From Taxawa tesnikishii (nom. ined.) (lineage: Eukaryota > Ascomycota > Dothideomycetes > Dothideales), in assembly GCA_030247885.1 (NCBI GenBank), contig JAPDRO010000027.1, positions 248,001 through 312,000 on the forward strand: DNA of 64,000 bases, read 5' to 3'. Position 1 is the stretch's first letter; the number at the start of each line of letters is the position of its first letter. The notes under the pieces are model-generated. The model did no database searches, was not told where the DNA came from, and worked only from the letters and a program-made list of their open reading frames with translations. Positions 1 through 11,900 of this stretch are shown here, in pieces. Both the position numbers and the translations under genes were made by a program.

Positions 1-349
1 TGGGCGGACCGTATACGGGCGGTGAGGAGGGCGAGTGCGGGAGGTGCGTTAGCGGTGAGACGGTGTGTTGCAGCGGCTGCGACTGTTGTGGGGGTGATGC
101 GGGCGTGGCAGCATAGGTGCTGGATTTGGCGTTGATGGTGCGTGGAGAGGAGACGGTTGCGGGCTGAGAAGAGGACTGTGCTGGCCCTTGCGGTGCTGTA
201 GGCGACGGGATGGAGGCAGTAGAGGACCACACGGTCTGTGTAGCTGAGGCGGAGACGGAGGTTGTGGCTTTGGGGAAGGTGGGAGAGTGTGTCCGGAACG
301 CGGCGAAGAAGTTTGAGAGGAACGGCCGATTGCTCGTCATGGTCGGCAT
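1..349 (-). CDS. Unknown Ser/Thr/Pro-rich protein, 5' end only
   Basis: An open frame runs from an ATG at 349 (a second in-frame ATG lies at 340) off the left edge of the window, giving about 116 residues with no stop. It begins MPTMTSNRPFLSNFFAAF, a short hydrophobic/aromatic stretch, and from about residue 20 turns into a low-complexity Ser/Thr/Pro/Gln-rich region with PP and QQ runs. I see no signal peptide, membrane segment or catalytic motif and do not recognise the family. Open length and biased composition support coding. The rest of the gene lies outside the window, so function cannot be given. Confidence 0.5.
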   Translation of the reverse strand, partial: MPTMTSNRPFLSNFFAAFRTHSPTFPKATTSVSASATQTVWSSTASIPSPTAPQGPAQSSSQPATVSSPRTINAKSSTYAATPASPPQQSQPLQHTVSPLTHLPHSPSSPPVYGPP

Positions 350-2325
350 TTGAGGTTTGTGTGGTTCGAGTGGACAGTGGATCTTAAGATGGTGGAGGAT
401 CGATGGGTATGCCTCATCTGAGGCTGCTTCCGTTCGGCTCTACCAGACTGGGCGGTCGAAAGGCGGATGCTTGCCGCAAGGCGTTACCGGCTTATACTCT
501 GCCTCTGAGCACTCTATCTTGCTTGTGTGTGGGCCAACCGTACAACAATATCCCTCGGGTTGGCGGTAGGCCGGAGACGTAGCGGAGATGCGGTTGTAAG
601 TGATTCCTCGCGGGTTGTGGTGGGCTATGGGGATTCCCTGTCTGTACTTGGTGCTTCTGAATATGTGTCTCCCGGTATGTGCGTGTGGTTGCAGTGTTGA
701 CAGAGATGACAGCGATGTCGTTGGTGATGTTGTATGTATGTATGGCAGTAACTCGGCCGGATTCGGACCGTTTTCTGGCGAATGGCAGGCCTGCTGATTC
801 CGCTCCCGCAAAGATGGAGAAGCGTTTGTCTCCACCACCGTAATGCGGATCTCTTTCCAGGTCAATGGTGAACCGAACAACTGCACTCGAGCACAAACAG
901 CGACCAGGGAGATTGTTGACAAGACAGCGAGTGCAAAACAAACGTTGTTATCTGGCGGACGGCGGTCCGAGGAGGATGCACTTTATGAGATTGCCATGGT
1001 TTCTTTTTGAGCCGCTCATTTGCACATGCTTTCGCTTCCTCAGCGCCGTGCCTTCCAACCCCGCCTTTTGACATACTTCTTCGGTCATTCACTCGGCGGC
1101 GGCTCGGTAACCTTATACCGGTGATCCGGCATCCAGACACGTGCTCCGGTGTTCGCCAAAAAGGACCGAAGAACGGGTGGTAGGTGCATCTGTATGGCTT
1201 CTACCGAGGGAGTCCGGTAGAGGTCCTCCTCATACTGCAAGCCACCGATTGTCCCATCACTTTTACTTTTGCTCAATCTTTCATCAACCCTCCATCTCAA
1301 GCATCTCATTTTTGAGCTCTGACCAAGCTGAATCCGTTCCATACGCCCGGGTGTGACATGCCACCACGCTTCGTGCAGAAGTCAGTAGTCGAGTTCGTTG
1401 CATCTCCGTAACTCCATGCGGTGTAGTGTTGTATGACTCTTCAAAGCACTGCGCAACCAACCCTCAAATGACCACAAGGTTGCCGGAAAGGAACACAGGC
1501 GAGCAAGATGTGTCACCATGTATGTGCGCCAAATAATCCGTCGCCAGCTACACCACGCCCTCGAACGAGTAATTCGTACCAGTTGATCGACCTTGTCTGA
1601 GGCGGTCCCGTTTTCTCTCACGGTGCTCGTTGAGAGCGCCGCACCTCTGCTCGACCTCGACGGCAAAGGAGAAGCTTTCCTCGGTCCGGATACAGTCGGT
1701 TTGTGATGCTCCTGTTCCATCGTCCGGCATGCCTCTGTAGCGTCTGGAACTGTTGGAGCGCGGCAACGATCTTGTATCGCACGCTTCGTCCCTGGCAGGA
1801 TACCGGACGGGTAGGTAGCGCCGGCGATGGCTGCGACCAGACGGCGAGGACAGGAAAGCGGCTGCGGTGCTCGGCCTTGTGACTTTCTACGTAGTTGTAG
1901 AGGTTTGCTTTTGTTGAGTCGACGTGCAGCGTGGTTTTCTGTTCGTTTCGGTTGAGTGCATGCACGACGCCGAGAGGATGACATTGCTGCTGCTCATCAA
2001 CCCACATTCTTTGTCCTCTGCACCAATTTCTTGGAAGCGCAGAAGGGGCGTATGGTCTCTTTGTTTTCGAGAGGATTGTTCCGTTCCATGCTCCGCCAAT
2101 TTTCCCTTGTCTCTTTGGAACACGATGCGGCCCCTTTTGAAGACGAGTTTCGCGAGATAAAGAATGCCACGTCTGATATCCTATGCTGCCCCGGCTGCGA
2201 TCGTCTACAAGTATTGCATTTCGATACCGCTACTCTATACACACGCACAGTACAAAAATACGCGTCTGGAACGCACCCACCCCTAGCAAGACTAAAAGAA
2301 GAAAGGAAACAACAGAACAACGAAA
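350..2325. other. Intergenic, no convincing gene
   Basis: Several overlapping open frames of 65-200 codons occur on both strands, but none has a recognisable motif, signal peptide or plausible intron structure, and they conflict with each other. The last few hundred bases are the likely promoter and 5' UTR of the secreted protein that starts at 2326. Confidence 0.5.
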
Positions 2326-2940
2326 ATGCACTTCACCAGCTTGACATCCCTCGCAGTCTTGACTACTGCAGCCACCGCGGGCCCCCTCGGCACCGCATTC
2401 TTCGACCTTACCCAGGCGGATATCAGCAACTTATTGAGCTGCCACAACAAGAATCCCGGAATACTTCAAGTCGTCGACTCTTTCTGCGCACAGAACAATA
2501 TCGAAGTACCAAGCGACTACGCGTTTGACGGATCGAGCACCCGGGACGGTAGGTTCAGGATCACCATCTCGGACAACGGGTGTCACGGCCAGTGGGTCCC
2601 AAAGCACTGGTGCAGGGTCCAGTTCTGGGAGACTTGCGCGCAGGGAGATCAGCAGGGTGCTGGCATGAGGCAGTACAACGGTTGTCAAGTTTTCGCTATA
2701 CAGAAGACGGAGGCCTGTACGGCAGGGAGAGGCGGGGAAGCGCCTCTGACTCCTTCCGTTGTTGAGGAGGACATGCGGGGGTCGTTGAGCGTGGCTCCTG
2801 ATCTCAATCTGTTATACACTCAAAGATCGACCGGCGTTCTGTTGTGTCGTTCTCGTGATTCCGTGCTATCCATCCTTGGCGTGCGGCATTTTCGTGTAGT
2901 TTTCGTGGATGTGAAGCCCAGGTTGGTGGGGCTCACTTGA
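2326..2940 (+). CDS. Small secreted cysteine-rich protein (effector-like)
   Basis: The frame starts with a clear signal peptide: residues 1-19 are hydrophobic and Ala/Thr-rich, with likely cleavage after TAATAG. The mature part has Cys at about 39, 54, 86, 96, 104 and 120, enough for three disulfides, and a WCRVQFWETC...YNGCQ region. This pattern resembles small secreted ascomycete proteins of about 130-170 residues that end soon after a GCQ-W/F motif. Here the frame continues about 80 residues past that point into sequence of ordinary, non-conserved look, so the true end may be nearer 2700-2720 (an unrecognised intron or a missing base). It is probably extracellular. The molecular role is unknown; effector function is only a guess from size, secretion and cysteines. 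Confidence 0.6.
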   Translation: MHFTSLTSLAVLTTAATAGPLGTAFFDLTQADISNLLSCHNKNPGILQVVDSFCAQNNIEVPSDYAFDGSSTRDGRFRITISDNGCHGQWVPKHWCRVQFWETCAQGDQQGAGMRQYNGCQVFAIQKTEACTAGRGGEAPLTPSVVEEDMRGSLSVAPDLNLLYTQRSTGVLLCRSRDSVLSILGVRHFRVVFVDVKPRLVGLT

Positions 2941-4560
2941 AGGACGCAAAGGCTCCAAGGCATCCTCGATCATTAGGACTTGATGTTCAAGTAGTTTGTA
3001 GTACGGCAACTAGATCTCATCGCGTCACCGTAGGCCGCCCTCACCGACGCTGCGGCGACAAATATATAGATCCCATCGCTTTCAAGCCCCCTCTCTTCTC
3101 CCTTTTCTATCATCAATTTCTATGCCCAAGCGCTCATCAATCACTAAGAGTGCCTCAGACAGGACGTTTCAACGACCCCGTTGAATACAACCAGCATCAT
3201 GCTAATCATCGAGGGGAAGACAAGATGGGCAGCTTATCACTGATAGTGGATGGTTCAGAGCATTTGTGCCTTCTCTCCTTTTATTGCATGCGCAGCTGCC
3301 CGTTAACTTTCTGTCTTGCAACAATACTCCAAACATAGCGGGATAGTGTTCTTCAGGAATCGATTGCCAGGCAAAAGAAAGAAAAAACAAGATAAAACAC
3401 GTGCTTTCTGGATTCCGTAGGATCCAAATCTCCTACTATAAGGACGTACCCGTCTATCAGGTATGCGGAGTTTGCTTCAGTGGCTAGTCTATACCAACCA
3501 TTCTCCGCGCCCTGACCGTCGGATCGATCCGTTCGTCATTGGCGCCGCGTATCCAAGGCGATAGTTACTCGACCAACTCGCGACCGCAGCTTTGGATGAA
3601 CCAGTAGTGCTCGAGATTTCTGATGAGAACGCCGTACAGCACGACAATCAGAATTAAAAGCGGTTCACCCTACTCCAAGAGCTGTAGAAAACCCGGCTCG
3701 ATCATGACAGGTTGTTGACAGTGAAAAGTACGGACGCATCTAGATGGGGAAGAAGGTCTGGTCACCAGCGGCGATGAACGACAACAAGGCGACTTTCGGA
3801 ACAGCTTTTGTGTGTTGGCCCCAGAACTGACGCGACATGGTTGTCCGAGAGCCGACCTGGCTGGGTACAATGTCCTGTGGGCTCCTTCCTTTCCCTCTAT
3901 AGGTAGGACGTTCGGTGCTGATCCCCCTGAAGGGCTTCTGGGAGCGGTTATGCATGCAACTTATACACATACGGAGAGCATATGCGTCGCTGGCGTACTC
4001 GCTTAGGATATGTATTTCCGGTCAGATGCAGCAATGTGAAGAGTATCCGCAGTCTCACCTCAGCAGTGAGAGGAAGTCAGTTCACCCCACTCAAGACCCC
4101 TGTCGAAAGCCACGCCGGGCCCTTCCGCACCTAGCCGTAGCGCCAGCAGCTGAGCGCCAACTCTCCACCTTCATTGGTCGGCTCGCCACACGCGGTATCA
4201 CGCACTTCGAATGTGCCAGCGGCTACTCCATCAATGCAGTTCGCTGTCAGCATGTACGACCCAAACCCCTCACTCTATTGGGTGACCGTAAGAATGGCCT
4301 CAAAACGCGGGCCCCGACATGGTTATCTGGAAGGGATCCCCCTCTTCCGAGTCCATCTGACAAGCTGTAGTCCAGCTCCATCGACGACAGGAATAGACTG
4401 ATCGCCCTCTCTCTGCTGCTGGCTGGTACAGCGGGACTCGACATACTCTCGTTTACATCCTACCGAGTAGAGCCATCCAGTACTATTATTCCTTCACCAG
4501 AGTCTCATCAAATCGCATCTCGCGGCTTCTCAAAGTATACACTACAGTAGCACATACACG
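2941..4560. other. Intergenic, no convincing gene
   Basis: This holds the 3' flank of the secreted-protein gene and the upstream region of the four-TM protein gene. Short frames of 60-150 codons show no recognisable features. Confidence 0.5.
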
Positions 4561-5549
4561 ATGTTCGTTGCACGACGCTGGAAGACGCCCAAGGCCGTTC
4601 TTGGACTCTTCACTATCGAATTCCTCCTTACAATCGCTGCACTCGCCCTCTTTGGTATCGCAGATCCAAACACGTACCGGACCAGGCTATGGCAGGACGG
4701 CGCGGACAATGGCTTCAACAGCAACCCGAATGAGATATTGTATTCCTACGCCAATCACCGGCCGATGAAGGTGCCATTGGTCTGGAGTCAGTTGTACGTT
4801 CCCCTCGCTCAAGGTCCGTTTGTCACACTGCCTGTATACTGATACACTGGAAACAGCATCACAACCTTCAACGTCGTCATTTCCGTACTCTCCATGTTCA
4901 TCCTCCTCGTAAAGGTCATCATGTATGTGATGCACACCTTTATCCCGGTCCTGTCCGTGTTCGTGCACGCTCTACTCCTCGCCCTGTATGCATACAGCAC
5001 GTACGTGCAGTCGTCATCGGACATGAGCGATCCAGATCATCCGTCTAAAGGCGCGCCATGGTATCTCAGAAAGAGCTGCAACGTTGTGAGCAACCCGGAC
5101 AACAAAGGATATTGCGAACAAGCCAAGGGAGCGTTCGCCGTGACCACCATCATGATGTAAGCCGTCCCCTACAACAGCCTTGCATACAAACAGAAACTCA
5201 TTCTCCGAACAGGTGCCTCTTCGTGGCCTACTTCCTCCTCTCAGTCTGGTCCACTGTCCCTAGCAAGGACGAGAAAGCTGCTCGTGCAGCCGACGAAGAG
5301 GCCGCCAAGATCCCAGAATACTCACCCGAGACCACCACTGCAGATGACAACGCGTGGGCGAAGCAGATGCAATTGCCGAAATCTCCAATGACTCCAAGAG
5401 TGCTAGATCCGAGGACGCCCAGGACGGTCGCTTTCCAGACGCTGGAAGGTGCGCCCAGCAGCAGCCGGAGCCCGCAGAGTACGAGTAGTAGCGGACCCTC
5501 GAGAACGTTGCCGTTCAGGGAACATTACAGCGGACCGGATGGACGGTGA
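4561..5549 (+). CDS. Four-TM MARVEL-like fungal membrane protein
   Basis: Three exons (4561-4793, 4857-5156, 5213-5549) join in frame across introns of 63 bp (GTACGT donor, CTGATAC branch-like site) and 56 bp (GTAAGC) to give about 289 residues. Four hydrophobic segments lie at about residues 10-33, 79-105, 106-128 and 170-195. Between TM1 and TM2 is the family-typical stretch TYRTRLWQDGADNGFNSNP followed by an ILYSYANHRP segment. After TM3 comes a loop with two Cys (KSC and YCEQ). The C-terminal ~100 residues are Ser/Pro-rich and probably cytosolic. This matches a widespread but uncharacterised family of ascomycete integral membrane proteins of MARVEL-like topology. Role unknown; plasma or endomembrane location is inferred. 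Confidence 0.85.
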
Positions 5550-6561
5550 ATCTGGTGCTATAAAGCACGTTGTATTGGGCAAGGGAGCTGCTCATGCTAA
5601 TGTACATTTCTCTTCCCTTGCTGTTTTGAGCCTTACGATATACCCAATTCTATTTGTACTTTGCAGACGGACGATGGTCCCTCACGGACGTACACAATCT
5701 CAATTGTCAATCTGGTTACTGGACTGTAGTTCACCATGAAGAGGTGCTCCCAAGGACATAGACCGGCAGCTCCTGTATGGCTATCGCAATGCCGGCGACG
5801 GCACCTCCGCACCTCCGGACGGTCGAGTACCGGCGGGGACCCTGTAACGTAGTCTCATTACGTGCCCATGAACGCTGCTATCCTACTCCACTGACGCCCG
5901 GAATCATAGCAACTGTCGTATTCCGCATTTGTACTCGCTAGTACTTTTCATCCACGGGAACTTCCCCACTGCTTTGAAGCAGCAACGGTTCTTTCGCGCC
6001 TAGCGAACATGCAGCGAACCGGGCAACAACGAAAGAAGAGAAACAGCTTCGTTCATCAAACGTCTGTCCTTTCCCATCACTCGACATCCCGCCGACACTT
6101 CCAAGTCCCTTGAACCTCATGCTTGTTCGTGGATCCAGAAAGGGCAAACGAGTCAACGAGACCGTCCCGTTTACCTCGAACGACAGTCGCATGAGTGCCT
6201 CGTCCTCTGCGCACGTCTAGGACCAAGGCACCCCGAGCTGCTGAACGTGGATAGAACCTGAGTCTCCTCATGCTTTCACTCATGCCTCGATCGGAGCTGG
6301 CTATCAGCCTGCGGGCCGCACTTCTGAGTTTCCTTGTTTTCTTCCAGATTCGTCCCGCTACCGCCATCTTTTGTCCTTCTGAGATACTGGGCGTTGTCAA
6401 CCATGGCCGATGAGGCACACTACGCTAAAGGTCAATCAATGTATGAGAAGGAAAAAGGACGATCCATCAGAACTTCGGACGCCGTAGCAACGGGAACAGG
6501 ATTCTTGCATGGCAAAAAAAAAAAAAGGGCAAAAGTAACTTTTCTGTTCCGGTCTACTTTC
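5550..6561. other. Intergenic between convergent genes
   Basis: No gene is supported. The region separates the 3' ends of two convergent genes. It contains a run of 13 A (6514-6526), one of the longest homopolymers in the window. Confidence 0.5.
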
Positions 6562-7831
6562 CTAAACCGTCACAAGATGCTTCCTTAACAGCTCCTTTAC
6601 CTTGTCAACCGGCAAACCCGGTATCTTCGTGCCATCCGTGGACACGCATCCGTCCCTCGAGCCGACCAAACTGTTCAGGATCGCCTCCTCGGTCGCCTCC
6701 GCTACAGCGTAGAAGTACGGGTCGATACTCTCGTTCTTCACCACCTCGACACTGTACGTCTGGGTGGCGTTCAGATGCCGGATCCCCACTCCCTCCAGAT
6801 GCTCACTTGGATGCTCCGCCGTCGAAACGGCCAAGAACAGGTCTCCGCTGTGCGTTCTCCCAACACCATACGAGCCCACCTGCGCCAGTCCGGCCGTCGC
6901 GTGTCTCGCCAGCCGTGTCAGTTGATGCGGGAGCAGTGGGGCATCGGTCGCGATGAAAACAAGGATACTCCCATCCTTTACTTTCCCCTCACCGAGTTGC
7001 GCCCGAGTGGATCCTGGGGGGTGGGTGCATGCACATCAGCGCCCCGATCCTCCTCGACCCCAGCCGCCACGCTCTTCGCATCCTTCTCCTTCTGCAAGAT
7101 CTTCCCCACTGGAACTCCACCGATCTGCAGATCGCGCAGGTGCCCGTAGTTGCTCTGCACCAGCACCGCAAGCGTGTACTCCTTCCCTCCTCCACCCCCG
7201 CCGCCCACAATCCTCGACGCCGTGCCCGTGCCGCCGAGGAACTGGTGACACGTCATGCCCGCGCCTCCGCCGCACGCGCCCTCAGCCACCACGCCGCCCT
7301 CCTCTCGCGTCCTGACGTTCTCGAACGCGCCCGCCACGTCCGCCTCGCTCAGCCGACTGAACGGCAGCGCCCTCCCGGAATTCACCAGCCAGTCCGCCGT
7401 CTCGCCCACAACCGGCGTCCCGTACTCCCTCGACACCGTCAGCTCAGAGCTCCCCTCTCCCCGTGCCGCTTCAGGATCCAGTCCCACACGCCCTGGAAGC
7501 ACCGGCCCAGAGAGAGCGAGTTGGTGAAGCAGATGGGCGTGTTGACGTACCCCCAGTCCTGGATCTGGTTCGCGCCGGTGAGCTCGCCGTTGCCGTTCAG
7601 GAGGGCGTAGCCGGCGTGGCAGGGCGAGTGCATGTTGGCGACGGGCCGCGGGAGGATCAGTGTGCAGCCCTTGGTCGCGGTGCTGGTGGGAGGTGACGGG
7701 TGCGAGGAGGGCAGGGTTGGGAGCGTTAGCTGGGAGATTCCGAGGCCGGGAATGTCGAGGAGCGAGTTGGTGGGACCTGGTGGGAGGAGACCGGGAGTAT
7801 AGCCCAGGTCTCTGACGGTGACGCGTGCCAT
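6562..7831 (-). CDS. Peptidase family S58 (DmpA/beta-peptidyl aminopeptidase type)
   Basis: The protein of about 423 residues starts MARVTVRDLGYTPGLLPPGP, the classic S58 N-terminus, followed by SLLDIPGLGISQLTLP. Further on come ALLNGNGELTGANQI, the Gly-rich GACGGGAGMTCHQF region and DGSILVFIATDAPLLPHQ, where the conserved Gly-Ser pair is the autoproteolytic site that creates the N-terminal nucleophile in DmpA. Family members are aminopeptidases acting on D-amino-acid or beta-peptide N-termini; the fungal substrate is unknown. The frame is interrupted twice, at the C runs near 7452-7462 and the G run at 7016-7021; each is resolved by supposing one missing base. All core motifs are otherwise intact, so a functional gene with sequence errors is more likely than a pseudogene. 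No signal peptide is seen. Confidence 0.8.
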
Positions 7832-8906
7832 TTTTTTGTCTTGGGTGAGACGTGGAGAGAAAAAAAATGAAACGAGGGGTTGGGGTTTGGATGTGAGGGC
7901 TACTTGAGGAGCAGGACACAGGTGGTACTTATGCGGTATTGTCTTGATGTTGTTGCTACCTTCCTATCTCGACTTCGATGTAGGAGAATGAGATCGCGGA
8001 GAAGCGATGGGGAGGACGATGTGCAGCGTATTGAGCTAGGAGTGACTCAGTGCTGACCAAGAGGTAACATCGTCCGCTCTCCAAAGCGAAGATTGCACGC
8101 TTGTAGAAGGTGTAGCTGGACATCAAAGTGGAGGAGTAGAGATACGTGGAGAATCGTGACTCACTCAAGGTTAGCGGAGGTGACTCAGGCATCTCCGCCG
8201 TCTTGGCAAACGCCTCGTGCTCGGACGGGTCGCTTGGTACAACCTCGACAATCCGATTTTTGCCAGGGTGATCCCGCAAGGCACAGCACTGTCCTATCCC
8301 AGATATGGTTGTGACGGTTTTCAGAAAGGTAAAGCCCGATTCAAGCTTGGAAGAAGCAAAGTAAGGCACAAGTGGAATGGTGGAGTTGCTGCGGGCAGTT
8401 GCACTTCCAACTTCTCGATCGAATACGACAGCTACAACTTCTTCGATAGCATGTACACGACTGAAACAATACATGCGCCCTCTTCCGGGAATTTGATGCC
8501 AACCAAAAGGCGGGCGTGAGCCCAAGTCAAGTCTCTTCTCTCCGTCGCTATGCTTGGCAAGGTCGATGCACGTCGAAAACATGGAGAAAGATGCAAAAAG
8601 AACACGGGATATCGGCCAACATCAATTGCTCTCTTTCGCTTAGAACGCTCATCAAAACACCAAACAAGAGACATGATAAGCAGGACCAGCCTCGCTATGC
8701 AGAAACGCTCGTCAGAAAGACGTGTACGGAATGAGAAGGGAGCACAAGTAATTCATCCCAGGATTAGTGATTATAGGGAAGAGACGGGAAAAGGTGAAAA
8801 AGAAAAGAAAAGAGAAAAAAAACGGGACATCGTTTCGCTCCTCATCAGTCATGGACATCGTTTCAACAAACATCATCTCTCATCGATCGGTAATCACTTG
8901 GGGTGA
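7832..8906. other. Intergenic, no convincing gene
   Basis: This lies between the start of the S58 peptidase gene and the end of the methyltransferase-like gene, both on the minus strand. A 208-codon minus-strand frame at 7956-8582 has no recognisable domain and I do not support it. A- and G-rich purine tracts occur near 8770-8825. Confidence 0.5.
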
Positions 8907-11900
8907 TCAAACACTAACGGTACGCCTCTTGGCGCACGTCGGCTTCTGTGCGTAACAGATGAGCAGGCGGAAGCTCGTGCCGTGCCTTTCGCATTCTCTC
9001 AGCAGACCGGGAGTGTCCCAGATGCTGTCAGAGGGCGGGTTCGTGGTGGCAGTGACAGCACTTTCATAGCAAGTGGAATACCACCATCGGCCCACCTTGG
9101 CGACCATCTTGGTGATACCTTCGTCATTGCTGTCGGTGAAGCCCGTAATGGCGGTCGCCGGCGCGTCATTGACGAGATCCGCCAGGCTCGCGTTGCTCGG
9201 CTCGTGGACGATGCTCATTGCGCGCTCTTTGCCCTTCTTCGAAGAAGATCCGCTGCTTATACTCGACATGTCTTGGCTGCGAGGGATCCTGCCAGCGGCG
9301 GGTACGCCCACAACACAGCGTTGGATGTTCTCGAAGCCGCGACGACCGACGAGTCGCATCATCACATCGCCCAAATTCCTCAAACTCACGTTGCTATCCG
9401 CTTGTTGCATCCTCATCTTCAGATTCATGACTGCCTTCCGAGCACGGGTGCCCATACTCATGAGGTCAAGGTCGAGAGCGGAGATTTCAAGGTATCCGCC
9501 GGGTTGTAAAACACGCTTGCACTCGTAAATGCATTGGTGGAACACCTTGTCGGAGGTTGCTTGTGGGAACCGGAGAACGACGGCTGAGAAGAACCCTTTG
9601 GGGAATGGAAACGGATCTGACATCGAGAGATGTTGGATTTGTCGGTGGTTTGTAAGGGGCTTCCAGCCTGCAGGATCCGCAACGGATGGTTCGGTGGCAG
9701 AGTCAGGACCGAGGTTGTAGAAGGTCGCCGTTGGATAGGTCATAGCACAGTAATAAGACCAATCTTTTCCAAGCCCATCAACGACTAGGACTTTAACGTT
9801 ATCACCAGACTCAGCCTCGATGTGCGCAGGGCTGAAAAGAACTCTGCCAAACGACAGCCACTTGCTTGTCATGAGCGCACCGTATCGGAGATTGATCTCG
9901 GTCATCGGATCCTTGCTGTCATCTTCGACAATGCTTGGAATACGGGAGTCGCGAATGTGCGGAGCGGAAGATGACAATGGCTGGAGTGAGCTTGCGTCGG
10001 GTACTGACAACGATCTTGTGTGGGTTGATCCTTGGCTCCTGCGGGATGCTGGTAAGCTCGTCCTGCTGTCTGCAAGGCTCGAGCGCTGGCCTGAGGGCAA
10101 GCTGTGTCGCACGGTGGAGCCGGTCATGCTAGTAGTTCTCTCGTCATACCCGGAAACTATTTCTGAAATGGAGTAGGGGCTGCTGGGTAGTGTCAGCGGC
10201 TGCAGGGAGGCCGAAAGGTGCCTCGGTGCTTTCGAAGCTTCAACACTTGGCGCGAATTGATGCGCAACTGATGTGTCCAGACCAAGGCCGTACTGCACAG
10301 GCAGATGCGGTAACCTCTTGCGCTTGGGATGTCTCTCCTCGTTATCGGACTCGGGATCAGCGTACTGGAAGGGAGCGCCAAGTGACGAACCCGCTGACAA
10401 AGGTGTCTTCTGCGGCATCACCTCGTCCAAAAGATCGTTGTACTCGTGCCATACATCCTCTTCTCCATGCAATCCTGGGCCACCATAACGTGGGTCTGGT
10501 ATGCTGGCAGTTCCAGAACTACTAGTGTATGAAAGCTCGGAGTTCTTGCGGGGTGGAAAAGCTATGAACTCGTCCGCCGGCGTGGTGATATCTGTAAAAG
10601 GGGTCGCACGGACTGATGCACTGCTTGGATCCGTAGGCGTAGTGCCTCTGGCTTCTATAGAAGGGATTTCTGAGGGGCCAGTCGTGCTGGAATTGGGCTG
10701 TGACTCGACAGGACTTGCGAGATGACGAATCTCTGTGTACAATGTTCCTGGTGGTTTGACTGTAGGACGGGGCTGTGACTTGGCGAAAGGCCTGGAGAAA
10801 GACTGGTCAGGAAGTTTGCGCTCACGGTCCCGTTTGGAGACTACCCGAGGTATTCTACCAACAGGTGACAGCCTCGGAACAGGAGGTCCAGGAGGGAGCA
10901 TCGGCGACGCAGGTATGTCGACAATCTGCGGTGACTTTGCCGGTCTCGCAGTCTGAGCTCTCAGAAGCTCAGGGGATTCGGCCGAGTCTGTCCGTAACAG
11001 AAGCTTCGGTGGTGATGGCTTGTCAGTCCGCGGTTCCTCTTTACGTGCCGCCCGCGGAGATGGGAGAAGAGTTGAATGGCGCCGTTCGTATGGTATGACC
11101 TTGGGCAGCTCCACAGGCTCAGTACTGTCAGTAGCCACTCCACCCGCACGATCTTCTTGAACCAGTTGTTCAACTTCATCTAGGTCGACCGGTTCAGTAT
11201 CAATCAATGCGTAATGTGCCGTGTTCTGATACTTGGGTTCCTCCTTCCTGAGCGTATTTGAAGATGCGTGAGCGCGCTGGAAGAAGTTCCACTTTCTCGG
11301 ACCCTTCACAAGAGTATCTGTTCGCTTCGGCTTTAGCCGAAGGCTCTCATTGCCCTCAACCAATGGCTCTCGATTCTTGGTGAGTGAGGTAACCGATCCT
11401 CGTTTCGCTTTCGCGTCGTTGGGTGCAGTCATGGAGGGCTCGGTAGATATAGGGGTACTGATGTCGTCCGATCCTCCCAACAGCTGAGATCGGCGGGCAG
11501 AGTGGCGAGCTGTCAAACTGGGCTGAGATGCGGAAGCTCCGCTCTCGCTGTCTCCCGAGGTTTTGCGAAACCCCATCAATGGTCTGCTCTGGCTGTTGGA
11601 CCTGATAATCAATCCTAGCGGAAGCGCACCAATTTGTGGTGAGTCGTCGCTATAGACCGATGAGGCTGTAGGCGAAGCCACAGCTGCGCCAGCTTTTATC
11701 TCGCTGATTCCTCCATTGCCAGTCGAAGCACCAACACTGGAACTGCTGCCGTTCCCACGAAGGACCACTGGCGTGAGTCTTTCCTTGAGGAAGTCGTCAA
11801 GGTCGGATTCGTCTTGAGTAAAGACGCTCCCTTTCCTAGACGTCCGGGCAATGCTGCTTGCAGCACTGTCGGCGCTCGTTGATCGATCAGCGCTGGATCC

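Noticed and set aside
1382-1984. 200-codon minus-strand frame
   Set aside because: Arg/Ser/His-rich without motif, and it overlaps other equally long frames; probably chance.
6562-7831. S58 peptidase as a pseudogene
   Set aside because: Both breaks are one-base losses at homopolymers like those in essential eIF3a, and the catalytic motifs are intact.
6978-7919. A single 313-codon minus-strand frame as the peptidase gene
   Set aside because: Its first part is out of frame with the S58 N-terminus (MARVTVRDLGYTPG), and its end misses the Gly-Ser catalytic region; three frames are needed for the family sequence.
7956-8582. 208-codon minus-strand frame
   Set aside because: No domain, signal or conserved-looking text, and it lies in the promoter region of the S58 gene.
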